From Palleronia aestuarii (GTDB lineage Bacteria; Pseudomonadota; Alphaproteobacteria; Rhodobacterales; Rhodobacteraceae), in contig NZ_QKZL01000010.1 of NCBI RefSeq assembly GCF_003253995.1, positions 52,647-116,646 on the forward strand: a DNA stretch of 64,000 bases, in the 5' to 3' direction. A program made the translations under genes and the position numbers. How positions within the stretch are numbered: position 1 is the first letter of the stretch; each line of letters starts with the position of its first letter. Below, in pieces: positions 43,767 to 53,129 of the stretch. The notes under the pieces are model-generated. The model ran no database searches, was not told the origin of the DNA, and saw only the letters and a list, made by a program, of their open reading frames with translations.

Positions 43767-44287
43767 GTCCGCGCCCTCTCCATCAGGATCCCCGCGGCCG
43801 CCCGCGCGGCGGAGACGGCCTCCGCGCCGCGATAGACCGCCGCGTGGGTCGCGCCCTCGAAGAGGACCAGCACCTGTTCGGCAAGCCCCGGATCGTCGTG
43901 CCCGAGATCGGCGGAGACGACCTCCGTCACCCGCTGGTGGAAGGCAGTCTTGTGCGCCGCCACCGCCTCCGCGATCTCGGGCGTGTCGCCGCCCGTCTCG
44001 GCGCGCGAACGCAGGAACAGGCAGCCCCGCGCGCCCTCCACCCGCACCCAGTCCTCGAGCGCGGCGAAGAGCGCGTCGACCGTCCGAACCTCGAGCCGGG
44101 CCATGAAGCGCCGGTCCCGCTCGGTCAGGACGCGCGCCATGAGCTCGGCCTTGCTGCCCGCGTGCTTGTAGAGCGTGCGGCTCGACATCCCCGCGGCCTG
44201 CGTCAGTCGGTCCATGCCCGTCGCCATGTAGCCGTGCCGGTCGAAGAGCCGCTCCGCGGCGGCGGTGAGTTTGCTGGTCATGTCCAT
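43763..44287 (-). CDS. TetR/AcrR family regulator of the MFS operon
   Basis: 174-residue regulator. The helix-turn-helix GMDRLTQAAGMSSRTLYKHA lies at residues 24-43, with a short C-terminal effector domain. The ATG at 44287 follows GGAG at a spacing of 7; an ATG two codons later is possible. The perfect 24-bp palindrome 28 bp upstream is the probable operator, implying autorepression together with the coupled MFS gene. Confidence 0.92.
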   Translation of the reverse strand: MDMTSKLTAAAERLFDRHGYMATGMDRLTQAAGMSSRTLYKHAGSKAELMARVLTERDRRFMARLEVRTVDALFAALEDWVRVEGARGCLFLRSRAETGGDTPEIAEAVAAHKTAFHQRVTEVVSADLGHDDPGLAEQVLVLFEGATHAAVYRGAEAVSAARAAAGILMERART

Positions 44288-44314
44288 GGTGAGTCTCCTT
44301 CATCCATGAACGGG

Positions 44315-44338
44315 AATGTAAAACGATCGTTTTACATT
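44315..44338. promoter_or_regulatory. Perfect 24-bp palindromic operator of the TetR-MFS operon
   Basis: AATGTAAAACGA followed directly by its exact reverse complement TCGTTTTACATT. The site is AT-rich in a region of very high G+C and lies 28 bp before the TetR ATG, where it would cover the promoter. Confidence 0.75.
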
Positions 44339-44516
44339 GCAAGCCCCCAGGATCGATTGGGCCGGATCGCGCATCGTCGACCTCGCGGGATGGGTGGGGC
44401 CGCGCGACGGTCTTTAGGCTCGGAAGCATGGCACCGGGAGGCCGCGCGGGATCCGGGCGGGGCTGGGCATACCGCCGACTCGGCCGCGTCGATGGGGGTT
44501 TCGTCGGGCCGCAGCC

Positions 44517-44903
44517 CTATCCGGGGCTTTCCTGCCGCGTGACACGGGCCTGCATCTCGTCGAGCGCGTCCGCGTTCCTCCGCCCCCAGTCGTAGACCAG
44601 ATCGACGAGGTCGACGAAGCGATGGCCGAGCGGGGTCAGTTCGTAGCGGACGGCCGGGGGGACGGCGCTCTCGACATGGCGCACGATCAATCCGGCGGCT
44701 TCCATCTCACGCAGGGTCTGGACGAGCATCTTCTTCGAGATGCCGGGGAGGCTGCGCTGCAGGACCCCGGTGCGCGCCTGTCCCCCGTGCAGGGCGTGCA
44801 GCGTGTGCAGGATCATGCTCGTCCACTTCGTCGAGAAGATCTCGAGCACCCGTCGCGGCGCGCAATCCTCGCGCCATTCCCGTTCGTCGCTCCCCGACCG
44901 CAT
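44517..44903 (-). CDS. HxlR family winged-helix regulator
   Basis: 128-residue MarR/HxlR-type DNA-binding protein: EDCAPRRVLEIFSTKWTSMI at the N-terminus with the redox-capable Cys typical of HypR/QorR-like sensors, then LPGISKKMLVQTLREMEAAG (recognition helix) and the wing VRYELTPLG. It is divergent from a PRISE-type NAD(P)H reductase across 96 bp. Such pairs usually respond to quinones, aldehydes or diamide. The Cys suggests redox control here (inference). Confidence 0.9.
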   Translation of the reverse strand: MRSGSDEREWREDCAPRRVLEIFSTKWTSMILHTLHALHGGQARTGVLQRSLPGISKKMLVQTLREMEAAGLIVRHVESAVPPAVRYELTPLGHRFVDLVDLVYDWGRRNADALDEMQARVTRQESPG

Positions 44904-44999
44904 GGTTACCACCTGGTGCCTACGTCCCAATCCGGTGCCGTCTAGCGCAGGATCGCCCGCGGGCCTAGGTCGGATGCGACACGCAACGGAGAGAACGAC

Positions 45000-46067
45000 A
45001 TGACACATCGCGCATTGGTGGTCGGCGTCACCGGCATCCAGGGCCGCGCCCTCGCGGACAGGCTCGCAGCCGAGGGGTGGGAGGTCCACGGCCTCGCCCG
45101 CACCCCGAAGGAGCAGACCGGGGTGCGCCCGGTGGCGGCCGACCTGCTGGACCCCGACGCCCTGGGCACGGCCCTGCAGGGGATAGACCCCACCCACGTC
45201 TTCCTGACGACCTGGCTCAGGATGGACACCGAGGCGGAGAACATCCGCGTCAATTCGGAGATGCTGCGCAACCTCTTCGACGCCCTGCGCCCCGCGGGAT
45301 CGGTCGAGCATGTCGCGCTGGCGACGGGGCTCAAGCATTACCTCGGCCCCTTCGAGGCCTACGGCAAGGGCGAGCTGCCGAAGACGCCGTTCCGCGAGGA
45401 TCAGGGCCGGCTCGACGTGAAGAACTTCTACTACGCGCAGGAGGACGAGCTCTTCGCCGCCGCCGAACGGGACGGCTTCACGTGGAGCGTTCACCGGCCG
45501 CACACGGTCATCGGACAGGCCGTGGGCAATGCGATGAACATGGGCCAGACGCTCGCCGTCCATGCCACGATCTGCCGCGAGACGGGGCGGCCCTTCCGGT
45601 TCCCCGGATCGCAGGTGCAATGGGATGCGCTGACCGACATGACCGATGCGCGGCAACTCGCGGCGCAGATGGCTTGGGCCGCCCTGAGCGAAGAGGCGCG
45701 GAACGAGGACTTCAACGTGGTCAACGGCGACGTCTTCCGCTGGAGCTGGATGTGGGGCCGCATCGCGGAGTGGTTCGGGATCGAGGCGGAAGAGTTCGAC
45801 GGCATCGAGCGACCGCTCGAGGAGCAGATGGCCGGCGACGCAAAGACTTGGGCCGAGATCGCCGACCGCCACGGCCTCGTCGAGCGCGACCTCGACCGTC
45901 TCGCCTCGCCCTGGCACACGGATGCCGATCTGGGCCGCCCGATCGAGGTGGTGACCGACATGTCCAAGAGCCGCAAGCGCGGCTTTACCGGCTATGTCGC
46001 GACGGACGAGGCGTTCTTCGACCTCTTCGACCGATTGCGGGCCGACGGGATCCTTCCCGGGGCGTGA
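45000..46067 (+). CDS. PRISE-type SDR oxidoreductase (enone reductase-like)
   Basis: 355-residue extended short-chain dehydrogenase. The N-terminal ALVVGVTGIQGRALADRL binds NADP, and the PRISE-family marks NFYYAQEDELF (about residue 142) and WSVHRPHTVIG (about 162) are present. PRISE enzymes reduce activated C=C bonds of enones such as progesterone or 8-oxogeranial; the bacterial substrate is unknown. It is divergent from the HxlR gene, its probable regulator. Confidence 0.88.
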   Translation: MTHRALVVGVTGIQGRALADRLAAEGWEVHGLARTPKEQTGVRPVAADLLDPDALGTALQGIDPTHVFLTTWLRMDTEAENIRVNSEMLRNLFDALRPAGSVEHVALATGLKHYLGPFEAYGKGELPKTPFREDQGRLDVKNFYYAQEDELFAAAERDGFTWSVHRPHTVIGQAVGNAMNMGQTLAVHATICRETGRPFRFPGSQVQWDALTDMTDARQLAAQMAWAALSEEARNEDFNVVNGDVFRWSWMWGRIAEWFGIEAEEFDGIERPLEEQMAGDAKTWAEIADRHGLVERDLDRLASPWHTDADLGRPIEVVTDMSKSRKRGFTGYVATDEAFFDLFDRLRADGILPGA

Positions 46068-46213
46068 CGCCAAGTGGCGAGGGGCGCCGCGAGATGCCGC
46101 CGCCCCCTACCCGCGTCCCTCGCGACGGAGTGACACGGGCCTGCGATCGGCAGAGGGGCGCGGCAGCGGGCTCCAGTGCCGATCGAGGCGCCTGGCGCCA
46201 TCGATCCGGTCGA

Positions 46214-46750
46214 TCACGACGAGCGGCCCTGCCCCGGCATCATGCGCCGCAACACGTCGGTCCGGAACCAGAAATGCTCGGCGAGCGCGCCCACGACGTG
46301 CAGCGCCGCCACGATCATGAGGGCCGTCCAGCCCCATTTGTGCAGGGTCGCGACGGTCTCGGAACCCGTGAACCACGCCGCGGCGCCTGCGATAGGCATG
46401 GCGAAGAGTAGCGCGTAGAGCGCGGCGTGGGTGAGGCGTGCGAGGCTCGACGCCCAGCCCGGCTCACCCGACCGGTGCGCGGGACGTCCATGCGTCTGCC
46501 GATCCCAGAGCCGAAGGGCGATCGCGAGGAAGATGAGGCCGCCGAGGATCATGTGCGTGTAGCCGAGGATCAGGGTCGCCCCGGTCGCGGACTTGCCCTC
46601 GTTCGAGGCGTCGAAGAGCGGGCCCATCCATTCGCTGTCGAAGAATTGCGCGATGAGCAGGACGACGATCAGCCAGTGGAGCGTGATGTTGAGGTGGGTC
46701 CAGCGGTCGTGCCGGGCGGTGGGCGCCACGGTCGTGTCGGTATCGGTCAT
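46214..46750 (-). CDS. Cytochrome b561-type diheme membrane protein
   Basis: 178 residues, four membrane helices. Histidines are placed as heme b ligands in ITLHWLIVVLLIAQF, LGYTHMILGG, LTHAALYALLFAMPIAG and the pair in TLHKWGW/ALHVVGALAEHFWF. It matches the short cytochrome b/b561 proteins that move electrons between quinone and periplasmic partners or act as superoxide oxidase. It lies 67 bp downstream of a DedA gene on the same strand and may be co-transcribed. Confidence 0.9.
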   Translation of the reverse strand: MTDTDTTVAPTARHDRWTHLNITLHWLIVVLLIAQFFDSEWMGPLFDASNEGKSATGATLILGYTHMILGGLIFLAIALRLWDRQTHGRPAHRSGEPGWASSLARLTHAALYALLFAMPIAGAAAWFTGSETVATLHKWGWTALMIVAALHVVGALAEHFWFRTDVLRRMMPGQGRSS

Positions 46751-46817
46751 GTCGGGTCCCTTTCGATCCCGGGGTGAAGAAGATTGGTGATGGCGTCGGA
46801 GGGCGATGGATCGGGCA

Positions 46818-47465
46818 TCATGCGGAACGCCCGGCCCGGCGGTCGGTCGCGGCGTCCGTTTCCTTCCGCACCCGCTTGCCGAAGGTCGCGACGCGGTAGA
46901 GATAACCGATGACGAGAGCGGCGACGATGATGTCCGAGACCGGGTTCACCCAGGCGGAGACCTTCTCGTACTGGCCCTCCAGCAGGTATCCGGCGAACGT
47001 CAGGAACGCCGTCCAGAGCGCCGTGCCGACGGCCGAATAGACCAGCATCCGGCCCAGCGACATTCCGGAGATGCCCGCGGGGACCGAGATCAGCGTTCGC
47101 ACGCCCGGGACGAGTCGTCCGATCAGGACGGCCTTCCCGCCATGCCGGTCGAACCAGCGATCCGCGGCCGCGACGTCGCCGGGAGTCATGGTGAGCAACC
47201 GGCCGTATCGCCCGGCCCAGCGCTGCAACCGCTCCGTTCCGACCCAGCGGCCGATGTAGAACCACAGCAGCGCACCCGCGAGCGAACCGATGGTTCCCGC
47301 CACGATCGCCCCCCAGAGCGAGATCGCCCCCTGCGCGGCGGTGAAACCCGCGAGCGGCATGATGAGCTCGGACGGGATCGGCGGAAAGACGTTCTCGGCG
47401 AACATCAGGAAGGCGATGCCGGGATAGCCCCACTGCCCGACCAGGGATGCGATCCAGTTGAACAT
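46818..47465 (-). CDS. DedA family membrane protein
   Basis: 215-residue DedA/VTT-domain protein. It has the N-terminal AENVFPPIPSELIMPLAGF with the acidic/proline re-entrant motif, then FDRHGGKAVLIGRLVPGVRTLISVPAG with the conserved RxxPGxR, and two or three C-terminal helices. DedA proteins act in phospholipid (undecaprenyl phosphate or PE) translocation and pH/drug tolerance. The start at 47465 has GAGGGG upstream. A second, shorter DedA gene occurs at 61.7 kb. Confidence 0.93.
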   Translation of the reverse strand: MFNWIASLVGQWGYPGIAFLMFAENVFPPIPSELIMPLAGFTAAQGAISLWGAIVAGTIGSLAGALLWFYIGRWVGTERLQRWAGRYGRLLTMTPGDVAAADRWFDRHGGKAVLIGRLVPGVRTLISVPAGISGMSLGRMLVYSAVGTALWTAFLTFAGYLLEGQYEKVSAWVNPVSDIIVAALVIGYLYRVATFGKRVRKETDAATDRRAGRSA

Positions 47466-47750
47466 GCGTGCCCCTCGAAACCAGATGGCGGGATTCGCAA
47501 TACGGCCCCGCATGGAGCCCGTGTCGATGACGAACCTGACGGCTCGCTGACGCCGGCATCGATTTCATCAAAAATCTGCACGCTTGGCCCGCAGGGAAAA
47601 TGGCGGCGGGGCAAGAGTACGAACCGGATCGAGGCGGTCCCCGCGCGGCGATGTCAGGGACAGGCGGCGTCTGCCGCAGGCGGCCGCACTGCGATGCGGC
47701 TCTCCCGGATGAGGGCCTCCGTCGTTACGCGCCGGCGGTGAGAATGGGGG

Positions 47751-48701
47751 TTAGGGTGGCTCCGTTCGTATGGGCCCGGGCATGTCGGGCGGGGCGTTCC
47801 CGTCGATCCCGTTGCGACAGAACTCGATGAACGCTCGCAATGCCGGGGAACCGAAGCGGCTGGGATAGTAGAGCCTCGGGCCATCCATGCGCTGCCAGAG
47901 ATCGGGCAGGACCGGCACGAGCGAACCGGTGGCGAAGTCCGCCCGAAGCCAGTTGTGGAAGGCGCCGATGATGCCGATCCCCGCCCGGGCATAGGCGCGG
48001 CCCGTGTCGAGCGCATCCACGCTCAGAACGAGGCGCGTGACGGGCTCGACGGTGATCGTCCGCGCACCGTCGCGCAAGGTCCACGGCAGGAAGGGGCCGC
48101 CGGGCAGGCGGTAGCGGATGGCATCGTGCCGGGCGAGGTCGGCCGGCGCTCGCGGGGTCCCGTGCGCCTCGAGATAGCCCGGTGCCGCGGCGAGGGCGAT
48201 CTGCTGCGTTCGCGGACCGATTGGGATGGAGACCATGTCCTTCGCGACCACATCGCCGTAGCGGATCCCCGCATCGCAGCCCGCCGCGACGATATCGACG
48301 AGGCGGTTTTCCACGACGATCTCGGTCTCGACCTCGGGGTGACGCGAATGGAACGCGGCGAGGAGCCTCGGCAGGATGTCGGGCATCACCGCTCCGGGGA
48401 CGTTCAGTTTCAGGCGCCCGCGGACACGGCCCGCCGCACCGGCGGTCTCGGCACAGGCCGCGTCGAGCCCCGCCAGATGGGGCGCGATGCGCTCCGCCAG
48501 CGCCTCGCCCGCCTCAGTCATCCTCACGCTGCGCGTGGTCCGAATGAGGAGCGGCAGCCCGAGCGACGCCTCGATCCGCGAGATGGTCGTGCTGACCTTG
48601 GACGGCGCCAGACCGAGCTGTCGGGACGCCGCGCGGAAACCGCCCTCCCGGACGACCGTGAGAAAGACGGACAGATCGTCGTGGGAAACACTGTTCTTCA
48701 T
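47751..48701 (-). CDS. LysR family regulator (divergent from NmrA-like reductase)
   Basis: 316-residue LysR-type regulator. The N-terminal winged helix has FRAASRQLGLAPSKVSTTISRIE and LLIRTTRSVRMTEAGE; a type 2 periplasmic-binding-like effector domain follows (from about residue 92). The start at 48701 (MKNSVSHDDLSVF) is preferred over a longer frame. It probably controls the divergent NmrA-like gene. A CGGT-N9-ACCG pattern near 48710-48730 is a weak operator candidate. Confidence 0.92.
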   Translation of the reverse strand: MKNSVSHDDLSVFLTVVREGGFRAASRQLGLAPSKVSTTISRIEASLGLPLLIRTTRSVRMTEAGEALAERIAPHLAGLDAACAETAGAAGRVRGRLKLNVPGAVMPDILPRLLAAFHSRHPEVETEIVVENRLVDIVAAGCDAGIRYGDVVAKDMVSIPIGPRTQQIALAAAPGYLEAHGTPRAPADLARHDAIRYRLPGGPFLPWTLRDGARTITVEPVTRLVLSVDALDTGRAYARAGIGIIGAFHNWLRADFATGSLVPVLPDLWQRMDGPRLYYPSRFGSPALRAFIEFCRNGIDGNAPPDMPGPIRTEPP

Positions 48702-48814
48702 GGAGAACACGGTATTCGCGGAACCGCGTCTTATCAATCTTCCGGAGAACAGTAGCTGGTCGATGACACTGACCGCCGCGCCGATCCGGCCCGGCATCTC
48801 ATGGAGGAACGACC

Positions 48815-49672
48815 ATGTTCATCGTCACCGGAGCCAACGGCCATCTCGGCCGCGACATCGTCCGGCATCTCTCGACCCGTGTGCCAGCGGGAGAGATCGC
48901 TGCCAGCGTCCGCGATCGGGACAGGGCGGTCGACCTCGCGGATCTCGGCGTCGAGATCCGTCACGGCGATTTCGCCGAGCCGGAAACCCTTGGAGGCGCG
49001 TTCGCCGGGGCGACGCAGGTCCTGATCGTGTCGGCCGACAAGCTCGGCGACGAAGCTCTGGCCCTGCACCGCGCCGCCATCGACGCGGCCGTGGCGGCCG
49101 GCGCGCATCGCATCCTCTATACTAGCCACATGGGCGCGCGGTCGGATTCGCCCTTCGCCCCGGCGGCGCAGCATTGGGGCACCGAACGCGACCTCGACAA
49201 CTGTGGCGTGCCTTTCACGGCCCTCCGCCACGGGTTCTACGCCGAGAGCTGCCTGCACCTGATCGGCGACGGGCTGAGAAGCGGCGAGCTAAGGGTGCCC
49301 GAGGACGGCCCGGTGAGTTGGACGTCGCGCGCGGACCTCGCCGAGGCGGATGCGGCGATCCTCGCTTCCGACGGACGCTGGGACAGCATCACCCTGCCCC
49401 TGACCGCGACCGAGGCGGTGACGATGGCCGAGATCGCGGCGATGGCGTCAGAGGTGATCGGGCATGAGGTCCGCTACATTGTCATCTCGGACGAGGAGTG
49501 GGTGAGCGAAAGGATAGCGGGCGGCATGCCGGCCATCTACGCCGAGATGCTCGTCGGCACATTCCGCGCCGCGCGCCGGGGAGACTTCGCCCAAGTGGAT
49601 CGGGCGCTTGCAGGGTTGCTGGGGCGCGCGCCGGCCACGATGCGCGACGTCATCGCCGCGACGGTATCCTGA
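48815..49672 (+). CDS. NmrA-like NAD(P)H reductase (QorB/atypical SDR)
   Basis: 285-residue Rossmann protein: FIVTGANGHLGRDIVRHL at the N-terminus (GxxGxxG), RILYTSHMGARSDSPFAPAA near residue 110, and a C-terminal substrate lobe. It matches the QorB/azoreductase-like group of NADPH:quinone reductases. It is divergent from a LysR gene across 113 bp. Quinone or aldehyde detoxification is the likely role, inferred from family and context. Confidence 0.88.
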   Translation: MFIVTGANGHLGRDIVRHLSTRVPAGEIAASVRDRDRAVDLADLGVEIRHGDFAEPETLGGAFAGATQVLIVSADKLGDEALALHRAAIDAAVAAGAHRILYTSHMGARSDSPFAPAAQHWGTERDLDNCGVPFTALRHGFYAESCLHLIGDGLRSGELRVPEDGPVSWTSRADLAEADAAILASDGRWDSITLPLTATEAVTMAEIAAMASEVIGHEVRYIVISDEEWVSERIAGGMPAIYAEMLVGTFRAARRGDFAQVDRALAGLLGRAPATMRDVIAATVS

Positions 49673-49918
49673 TCGCATAGCGTCGTTCGTCGGACCGAGA
49701 GCGGGATGACCTTCGCTGTCGAAGCGTGCGATCGGCGGGCAGCTTCCCTGTTCCCAATGGCTTACAAAGTGTTCAAACGGCCCGAAGGTTCGGCACCGGC
49801 AGAGAGGGTTCCACGCTCGGGCCCTCGTGGCCGGGCGCGAGTTGACAGATTCGTGAAAAGCGGGGAGCCTCGGAGCGACGCTGCGTAAAGCGCGAGACTT
49901 ACGGGGAGATCCGAACCG

Positions 49919-51532
49919 ATGGACAAGCTTGCGAAAAAGTTGGGGCTGAAGACCGACCCCACGATCTTCTTCGTCTCGGCGGGTTTCATGATCGCGTTCG
50001 TGCTGGCCCTCGTCGTCGCGCCGGGGCCGATCGAGACCGCCTTCGCGGCAGGGCGGAGCTGGATCGTGACCAATCTCGGCTGGTTCTTCATCATGGGCGT
50101 GAATGTCTGGCTGATCTTCCTGTTGTGGATCGCGTTCAGCAAGTTCGGACGGGTCCGGCTCGGCGGGCAGGACGCAAGGCCCGACTATACCAACCTCTCG
50201 TGGTTCACGATGCTCTTCGCGGGCGGGATCGGGACCGTCCTGATGTTCTGGGGCGTGGCCGAGCCGATCTACCACTTCTCCGACCCTCCCCTCGCCGGCG
50301 TGGAGCCCTATTCCGCCGAGGCCGCGACCGACGCGATGAGTTTCGCACTCTACCATCTGGGTCTGCACACCTGGACGATCTTCGCGCTTCCCGGTCTGGC
50401 CTTCGCCTATTTCATCTATCGCTACGATCTTCCCGTCCGGGTCAGCTCGGTCTTCTACCCGCTGATCGGCGACCGGATCTACACGGGTCTCGGCAAGACG
50501 ATCGACATCATCTCGATCCTCGGCACGCTCTTCGGTGTCGCGGTGTCGATCGGACTTGGGACGCAGCAGATCAATGCCGGTCTGACCGAGTTGCTCGGAG
50601 TGTCCGACAGCGTCGGAACCAAGCTCATCATCATCCTGGTGCTGACCACGGTCGCCGTCTCCTCCATCGCCGCGGGGCTCGACAGCGGGGTCAAGCTGCT
50701 GTCGAACATCAATATCGGCATGGCGACGGCACTGATGATCTTCGTGCTGGTCACCGGATCGACCGTGTTCCTGCTGCGCGCGATCATCGAGACGGTCGGG
50801 ATCTACGTGGCGAACATCGTTCCGCTCGCATTCTGGAACGACACCCTGGCCGACTACCGGGGCGAGGACGGCGACTGGGGCTGGCAGGGCAGCTGGACGA
50901 TCTTCTACTGGGCGTGGACCGTGACGTGGTCGCCCTTCATCGGCATCTTCGTGGCGCGCATATCCAAGGGACGGACGATCCGCGAATTCGTGCTGGGCGT
51001 GCTCTTCGCGCCGTCGGCCTTCACGCTGGTCTGGTTCGCGATCTTCGGTTGGTCGGCCATGCAGATCGACGGGATCGGCGAGGAGGCCCGCACCGCGCTC
51101 GGCGACCAGGCGGGCAGCCTGTCGCGGGCGGTCGCCGACAGCGTTCCACTGGCCATGTTCGCCTTCTTTGAGAACTTCCCCGCGACCAACCTCATCCAGG
51201 GGCTCGCCGTGGTCATCGTCGCGATCTTCTTCGCCACGTCGTCGGATTCCGCGTCGCTGGTGGTCGACATGCTCTGCACCGGCGACGCCGATGCGGGCCC
51301 CGTCCGCCAGCGGGTCTTCTGGGGCGTCTCGGAGGGCGCGGTCGCGGCGATGCTGATCGTTCTCGCGGGCGAAGCGGGCCTGACGGCGCTGCAGCAGGTG
51401 ATCACGGTCGTGGGGCTGCCGATCTTCGCGATGGTTTTCCTGATGATCTTCGCCCTGATCAAGGGGCTGCAATCGGAAGAGATCGAGGTCATTTCGGTCG
51501 GCACGGCCCCGGAAACCTCGGAACTGAAGTAG
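49919..51532 (+). CDS. BCCT family betaine/carnitine/choline-type transporter
   Basis: 537-residue, 12-helix secondary transporter. Family marks are FAGGIGTVLMFWGVAEPIYH (helix 3), the aromatic box WTIFYWAWTVTWSPFIGIF (helix 8) and VARISKGRTIREFVLG after it. It would import a quaternary ammonium compound such as glycine betaine, choline or DMSP with sodium or protons. Both termini are short, so the osmosensing C-terminal tail of BetP is absent. It stands alone, preceded by 246 bp without genes. With otsBA it supports an osmotically variable habitat. Confidence 0.94.
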   Translation: MDKLAKKLGLKTDPTIFFVSAGFMIAFVLALVVAPGPIETAFAAGRSWIVTNLGWFFIMGVNVWLIFLLWIAFSKFGRVRLGGQDARPDYTNLSWFTMLFAGGIGTVLMFWGVAEPIYHFSDPPLAGVEPYSAEAATDAMSFALYHLGLHTWTIFALPGLAFAYFIYRYDLPVRVSSVFYPLIGDRIYTGLGKTIDIISILGTLFGVAVSIGLGTQQINAGLTELLGVSDSVGTKLIIILVLTTVAVSSIAAGLDSGVKLLSNINIGMATALMIFVLVTGSTVFLLRAIIETVGIYVANIVPLAFWNDTLADYRGEDGDWGWQGSWTIFYWAWTVTWSPFIGIFVARISKGRTIREFVLGVLFAPSAFTLVWFAIFGWSAMQIDGIGEEARTALGDQAGSLSRAVADSVPLAMFAFFENFPATNLIQGLAVVIVAIFFATSSDSASLVVDMLCTGDADAGPVRQRVFWGVSEGAVAAMLIVLAGEAGLTALQQVITVVGLPIFAMVFLMIFALIKGLQSEEIEVISVGTAPETSELK

Positions 51533-51899
51533 CGGTACCGCATCGAACGGGGTCGCAGCGACATTCGAGGTCCGCGCGGTCGAGATCGCATGCAGCGGTA
51601 TCGGCGACGCGCCTCGGTCACCGAGCCTGCCGACGCGGACCCCCATGGGCGATCCGGTCTCTGACGTCCACGAACTTCAACCGTCAGGCAGCCGACCGGC
51701 CGATCATGGACCGGAACAGGCAAGGTCCGGCCTTCGGCCCTTCCGCGCGGAAAGATCATGCGTCTTCCGTTCGAACTGGACGCCACCGGCCCTATCTGAT
51801 CCCGCGAGAGCGAAAAGCGTACCGGTCGGGATCGTGGTCACACGTCCATGGCTCGACGGTCGCCCTGCATCGCAAGATCGAAGCATTGGAGATCCCGCC
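51533..51899. other. 367-bp gap between BCCT and alcohol dehydrogenase genes
   Basis: No gene supported: the open frames here have no family features. A perfect 12-bp palindrome TTCCGCGCGGAA (51741-51752) is the only structure noticed. It could be chance in such GC-rich DNA or an operator for the gene at 51900. Confidence 0.4.
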
Positions 51900-53012
51900 A
51901 TGGCGACTACCGGCAAGCAATTGTTCACGACGCTGGACGCGGACGGAACGCTCACCGTCGCAATCGAGGACGTGACCTTCCCCGAGCCTGTCGGCAACCA
52001 GGTGCTGGTGAAGATGGAGGCGGCGCCGATCAATCCGTCGGATCTCGCCATCCTGGTCGGGGCGGCCGATCTCGAGACCGCGAGCTACACGCCGGGCAAG
52101 TTCGTCGCGACCGTGCCCGAGCCCTACAACGCGGGCGCGAAGGCCCGCCACGGGCTCAAGCTGCCCGCCGGGAACGAAGGGGCCGGTACGGTCGTCGCCG
52201 CCGGTGAAAGCGACACGGCACAGGCACTGGTGGGGCAGCGGGTCTCCTGCGTCCCGGGCCATGCCTACAGCCAGTACTGCATCGGCGACGCGGCCATGTG
52301 CCTGCCATTGGGGGACCATCCGGCCGAGGACGGCGCGAGCGCCTTCGTCAATCCGATGACCGCCCTGGGCTTCGCCGAGACCGCAAGGATGGACGGGGCG
52401 GACGCGATCCTCCACACGGTCGGGGCGTCGAACCTCGGCCAGATGCTGACCCGGATCTGCAAGGAAGACGGGATCGGCCTCGTCAACATCGTCCGCAAGG
52501 ACGATCAGGCCGAATTGCTCGCGGGAATGGGGTCGACCCACGTTGTCAACTCCGCGAGCGACGATTTCCAGCACGCGCTTGCCGCCGCGATCGAGGAGAC
52601 GGGCGCATTCTACGGCTTCGATCCGATCGGCGGCGGTCGATCCGTCGACACCGCCTTCAAGGCGATGGAGCAGGTGGCGGCGCGCAGGATGACCGCGTAC
52701 TCGCGGTACGGGTCGAACCAGCCCAAGCGCATGTTCATATACGGACGCCTCAGCACCGATCCGACCATCCTGACGCCGAGCTACGGGTTCGGCTGGACGC
52801 TTTCGGGCTGGCTGCTGTTTCCCTTCCTTCAATCGGCCGGGGAAGACGTCGTCGGGCGGATGCGAAACCGCGTTCGGGAAAACCTCACGACCACCTTTGC
52901 CAGCTCCTACAAGCGGCGCGTCGATCTCGACCAGATGCTGACCAAGGACGCCCTGACGGAGTACAGCAAGATGAAGACGGGCGAGAAATACCTCGTCACG
53001 CCCTGGTCGTGA
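51900..53012 (+). CDS. Zinc-type alcohol dehydrogenase-like (MDR) oxidoreductase
   Basis: 370-residue medium-chain dehydrogenase. The GroES-like domain contains MEAAPINPSDLAILVG and LPAGNEGAGTVVAAGE. The Rossmann domain has ILHTVGASNLGQMLTRIC near residue 165, and there is a TAYSRYGSN segment in the C-terminal part. The usual catalytic Cys/His zinc ligands are not evident, so it belongs rather to the zinc-free quinone/enoyl-reductase side of the family. The start at 51900 was preferred to 51645 because GGAG sits 8 bases before it and the fold begins there. Confidence 0.85.
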   Translation: MATTGKQLFTTLDADGTLTVAIEDVTFPEPVGNQVLVKMEAAPINPSDLAILVGAADLETASYTPGKFVATVPEPYNAGAKARHGLKLPAGNEGAGTVVAAGESDTAQALVGQRVSCVPGHAYSQYCIGDAAMCLPLGDHPAEDGASAFVNPMTALGFAETARMDGADAILHTVGASNLGQMLTRICKEDGIGLVNIVRKDDQAELLAGMGSTHVVNSASDDFQHALAAAIEETGAFYGFDPIGGGRSVDTAFKAMEQVAARRMTAYSRYGSNQPKRMFIYGRLSTDPTILTPSYGFGWTLSGWLLFPFLQSAGEDVVGRMRNRVRENLTTTFASSYKRRVDLDQMLTKDALTEYSKMKTGEKYLVTPWS

Positions 53013-53129
53013 TGCGCGGACCGAGCTGCTGATGGAGCGACGGCCTCGAGCAGTACGGAGCAGCTCGACTCCCGGCCCCGACCGGTCGGCAGCCGCTCTG
53101 TTCGAGGCCATTTCGTAGGCGATCGAGAA

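Noticed and set aside
44910..44918. CACC-T-GGTG palindrome in the HxlR promoter
   Set aside because: Only 9 bp and HxlR sites are usually longer; no second copy, so not listed as an operator.
49448..51646. 732-codon minus-strand frame opposite the BCCT gene
   Set aside because: Composition (Asp/Arg/His-rich, low hydrophobicity) is the mirror of a membrane protein gene, and no motif is present.
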